Assembly (NCBI GenBank): GCA_964440985.1
Contig: CAYTWE010000010.1
Location: 1 to 57,880 of the forward strand
DNA: 57,880 nucleotides
DNA from: UBA1731 sp964440985
GTDB taxonomy: Bacteria; Verrucomicrobiota; Kiritimatiellia; RFP12; UBA1067
Direction of reading: 5' to 3'
Below, in pieces: positions 56,861 through 57,880 of this stretch. The translations under genes and the position numbers were made by a program. Positions within the stretch are counted from its first letter, which is position 1. The number at the start of each line of letters is the position of its first letter. The notes under the pieces are model-generated. The model did not search any database, was not told where the DNA came from, and was given only the letters and a program-made list of their open reading frames with translations.

Positions 56861-57880
56861 TCACGGCAACTTGATTACCTGCCCAGCCCTGATGCGGCCG
56901 TCAGGGGAGATTATCGCCTTGTTCGCCTCGCGGATGTCGCGCCATTTGTGGTTGGTCCCGTAGAACTTCGCCGAAATCCTCATCAGAGTGTCGCCCTCCT
57001 CAACGGTGTACGTCTCTGGGAGAAGTCGTTTCGGACTCTTCTCCTTCTTGTCCGCAAACGGGTTGGATGCCTTGCCGCCGTCATTCGAGACTGCCGCAAA
57101 CGGTTGCACATTCGGCTCTGCAATTCGCTTGCTCCCCTTCAGCGGGGGCTTGGACGGTGCTGTCCGATCCTCTTCCTCAAGCATCGAGCGCAGACTGCGT
57201 ATCTCCTTTGACGAAGCAATCGCATCATCGCCGGAGTCGTCATCAAGCAGGTCTGCGTCCGAGGGACGAAGGCTCTTCTTCGGAGACTTGGCAACCGACG
57301 AATCATCGGCGATTGCGCCGGACTTCTCAAGAAGACGACTCCTCATCTCCAGATCCCGCTCCAGTGCGGCGACCTTGCGCGTCGCATCGTTCAACGACTG
57401 CGAGAGCTTCGCCTCCTTCTTGGCGCACTGTTCATGCTCCTTGCGAAGCTTTTCAAGAGACGCCGCGAACTGGCTGTCTATGCCGGCCTTCTCGATGGTG
57501 ACGGCGGCGTAGCGCGTCTCGCATCCTTTCATGCGGTCGGCGGCCACGGTGGCCTTGTCGGATTTCGGCCGTATGAGCAGATACGTGCGATAGTGCACGA
57601 TTGCGCCAAGATAGTCCTTCTTCGCGTCCTCAAGGAGGGCGGCAAGCTGAAAATGCGCACTGGCGTTCCCCGGCTCGTTGCGGATCACATCCTCAAAGCC
57701 CCTGATTGCCGCATCGACCCGACCAGCCTGAAGTTCGGCCATCGCCGAAGCGTAGCTGCGCGAAGCGCGGTCTGCGCGATCTGCCGCCGGAACCGCTGCA
57801 TCGCCGCCGCATCCGGCAAGCGCAAGCGCCGCGCAAACACCGCCGACCAAGAAGAACGACGCCGTTGCACACCTCTCATT
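56861..57880 (-). CDS. LysM lipoprotein with TPR-like repeat and coiled coil (5' end outside window)
   Basis: At least 340 residues; the frame stays open to the window edge and no convincing start is seen, so the true start probably lies beyond it. The visible N terminus continues a signal peptide to the lipobox ALALAGCGGD. Then come a TPR-like helical pair (about 30-100 after the Cys; AMAELQAGRVDAAIRGFEDV, NEPGNASAHFQLAALLEDAK), a coiled coil (SLEKLRKEHEQCAKKEAKLS) and a charged linker. The C-terminal LysM domain reads YTVEEGDTLMRISAKFYG, RDIREANKAIIS and IRAGQVIKLP. It probably joins the outer membrane to peptidoglycan or scaffolds wall enzymes. A TTG at 57850 is the only in-window alternative start. 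Confidence 0.8.
   Translation of the reverse strand, partial: NERCATASFFLVGGVCAALALAGCGGDAAVPAADRADRASRSYASAMAELQAGRVDAAIRGFEDVIRNEPGNASAHFQLAALLEDAKKDYLGAIVHYRTYLLIRPKSDKATVAADRMKGCETRYAAVTIEKAGIDSQFAASLEKLRKEHEQCAKKEAKLSQSLNDATRKVAALERDLEMRSRLLEKSGAIADDSSVAKSPKKSLRPSDADLLDDDSGDDAIASSKEIRSLRSMLEEEDRTAPSKPPLKGSKRIAEPNVQPFAAVSNDGGKASNPFADKKEKSPKRLLPETYTVEEGDTLMRISAKFYGTNHKWRDIREANKAIISPDGRIRAGQVIKLP

Overview
The window (about 58 kb, GC-rich, densely coded, mostly minus strand) looks like chromosomal core sequence from a Gram-negative member of the PVC superphylum, most likely a Kiritimatiellota/Lentisphaerota-type host-associated bacterium. The reasons are an LPS gene (lpxD), a secretin and a GspK-like pseudopilin, a MurE with the meso-DAP motif, a DUF1080 lipoprotein, GH127 and GH2 glycosidases, and a very large secreted protein with LamG-like modules and autotransporter-type beta-strand repeats. 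This assignment is inference from gene content, not from a marker-gene tree. I see no phage, transposase, integrase or CRISPR array.

Layout. 1-1738 (+): tail of a probable Gfo/Idh/MocA oxidoreductase, a Tat-exported DapA-like lipoprotein and a HIT protein. 1840-7401 (-): ilvC, a secreted FGE-fold protein, a membrane-anchored NUC endonuclease, a glycosyltransferase N-domain and a hexose-6-phosphate epimerase. 7464-9451 (+): DHH phosphoesterase and ELM1-like protein. 9463-13038 (-): metY-coaX-lipoprotein-proB, then tRNA-Lys. 13145-17200 (-): 1351-aa LamG/autotransporter-repeat surface protein. 17478-20960 (-): DUF1080 lipoprotein, a HemC-CobA-HemD fusion and luxS. 21031-26915 (-): gatC-gatA-secretin-gatB-rsmD-ruvC. 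26932-34304 (-): a carbohydrate cassette, GH127-MFS-AEC-GH2. 34413-38667 (-): beta-helix protein, TMEM43-like membrane protein, small secreted protein and GspK-like pseudopilin. 38883-40982 (+): fusA. 41099-47265 (-): a shortened dcw cell-division cluster (mraZ-rsmH-ftsL-ftsI-murE) running on into a lipoprotein, a small unknown protein and a TatD hydrolase. 47440-57880 (-): PLC/S1-like secreted protein, dut, PpiD-like chaperone, a secreted unknown, a DegT aminotransferase, lpxD, hemB and three envelope genes, two with LysM domains.

Many genes are coupled by 4-nt ATGA overlaps. Readable promoters of ordinary genes here (ilvC, fusA, mraZ, beta-helix, GH127, 52347 gene) have sigma70-type hexamers with a mixed-sequence spacer of exactly 17 nt. 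Two secreted-protein genes differ. The FGE-fold gene has perfect TTGACA and TATAAT separated by T plus 14 G (15 nt). The LamG giant has TTGACA and TATACT with A10 inside a 16-nt spacer. This is the architecture of slipped-strand phase-variable promoters and is the most interesting signal in the window. A second regulatory theme is a set of extended -10 boxes (TGnTATAAT) placed only 6-7 nt before the ATG, predicting leaderless mRNAs.

No stretch longer than 300 bases lacks a gene. The larger gaps (4594-4860, 17201-17477, 38668-38882, 52348-52610) hold the promoters, tracts and repeats listed below.
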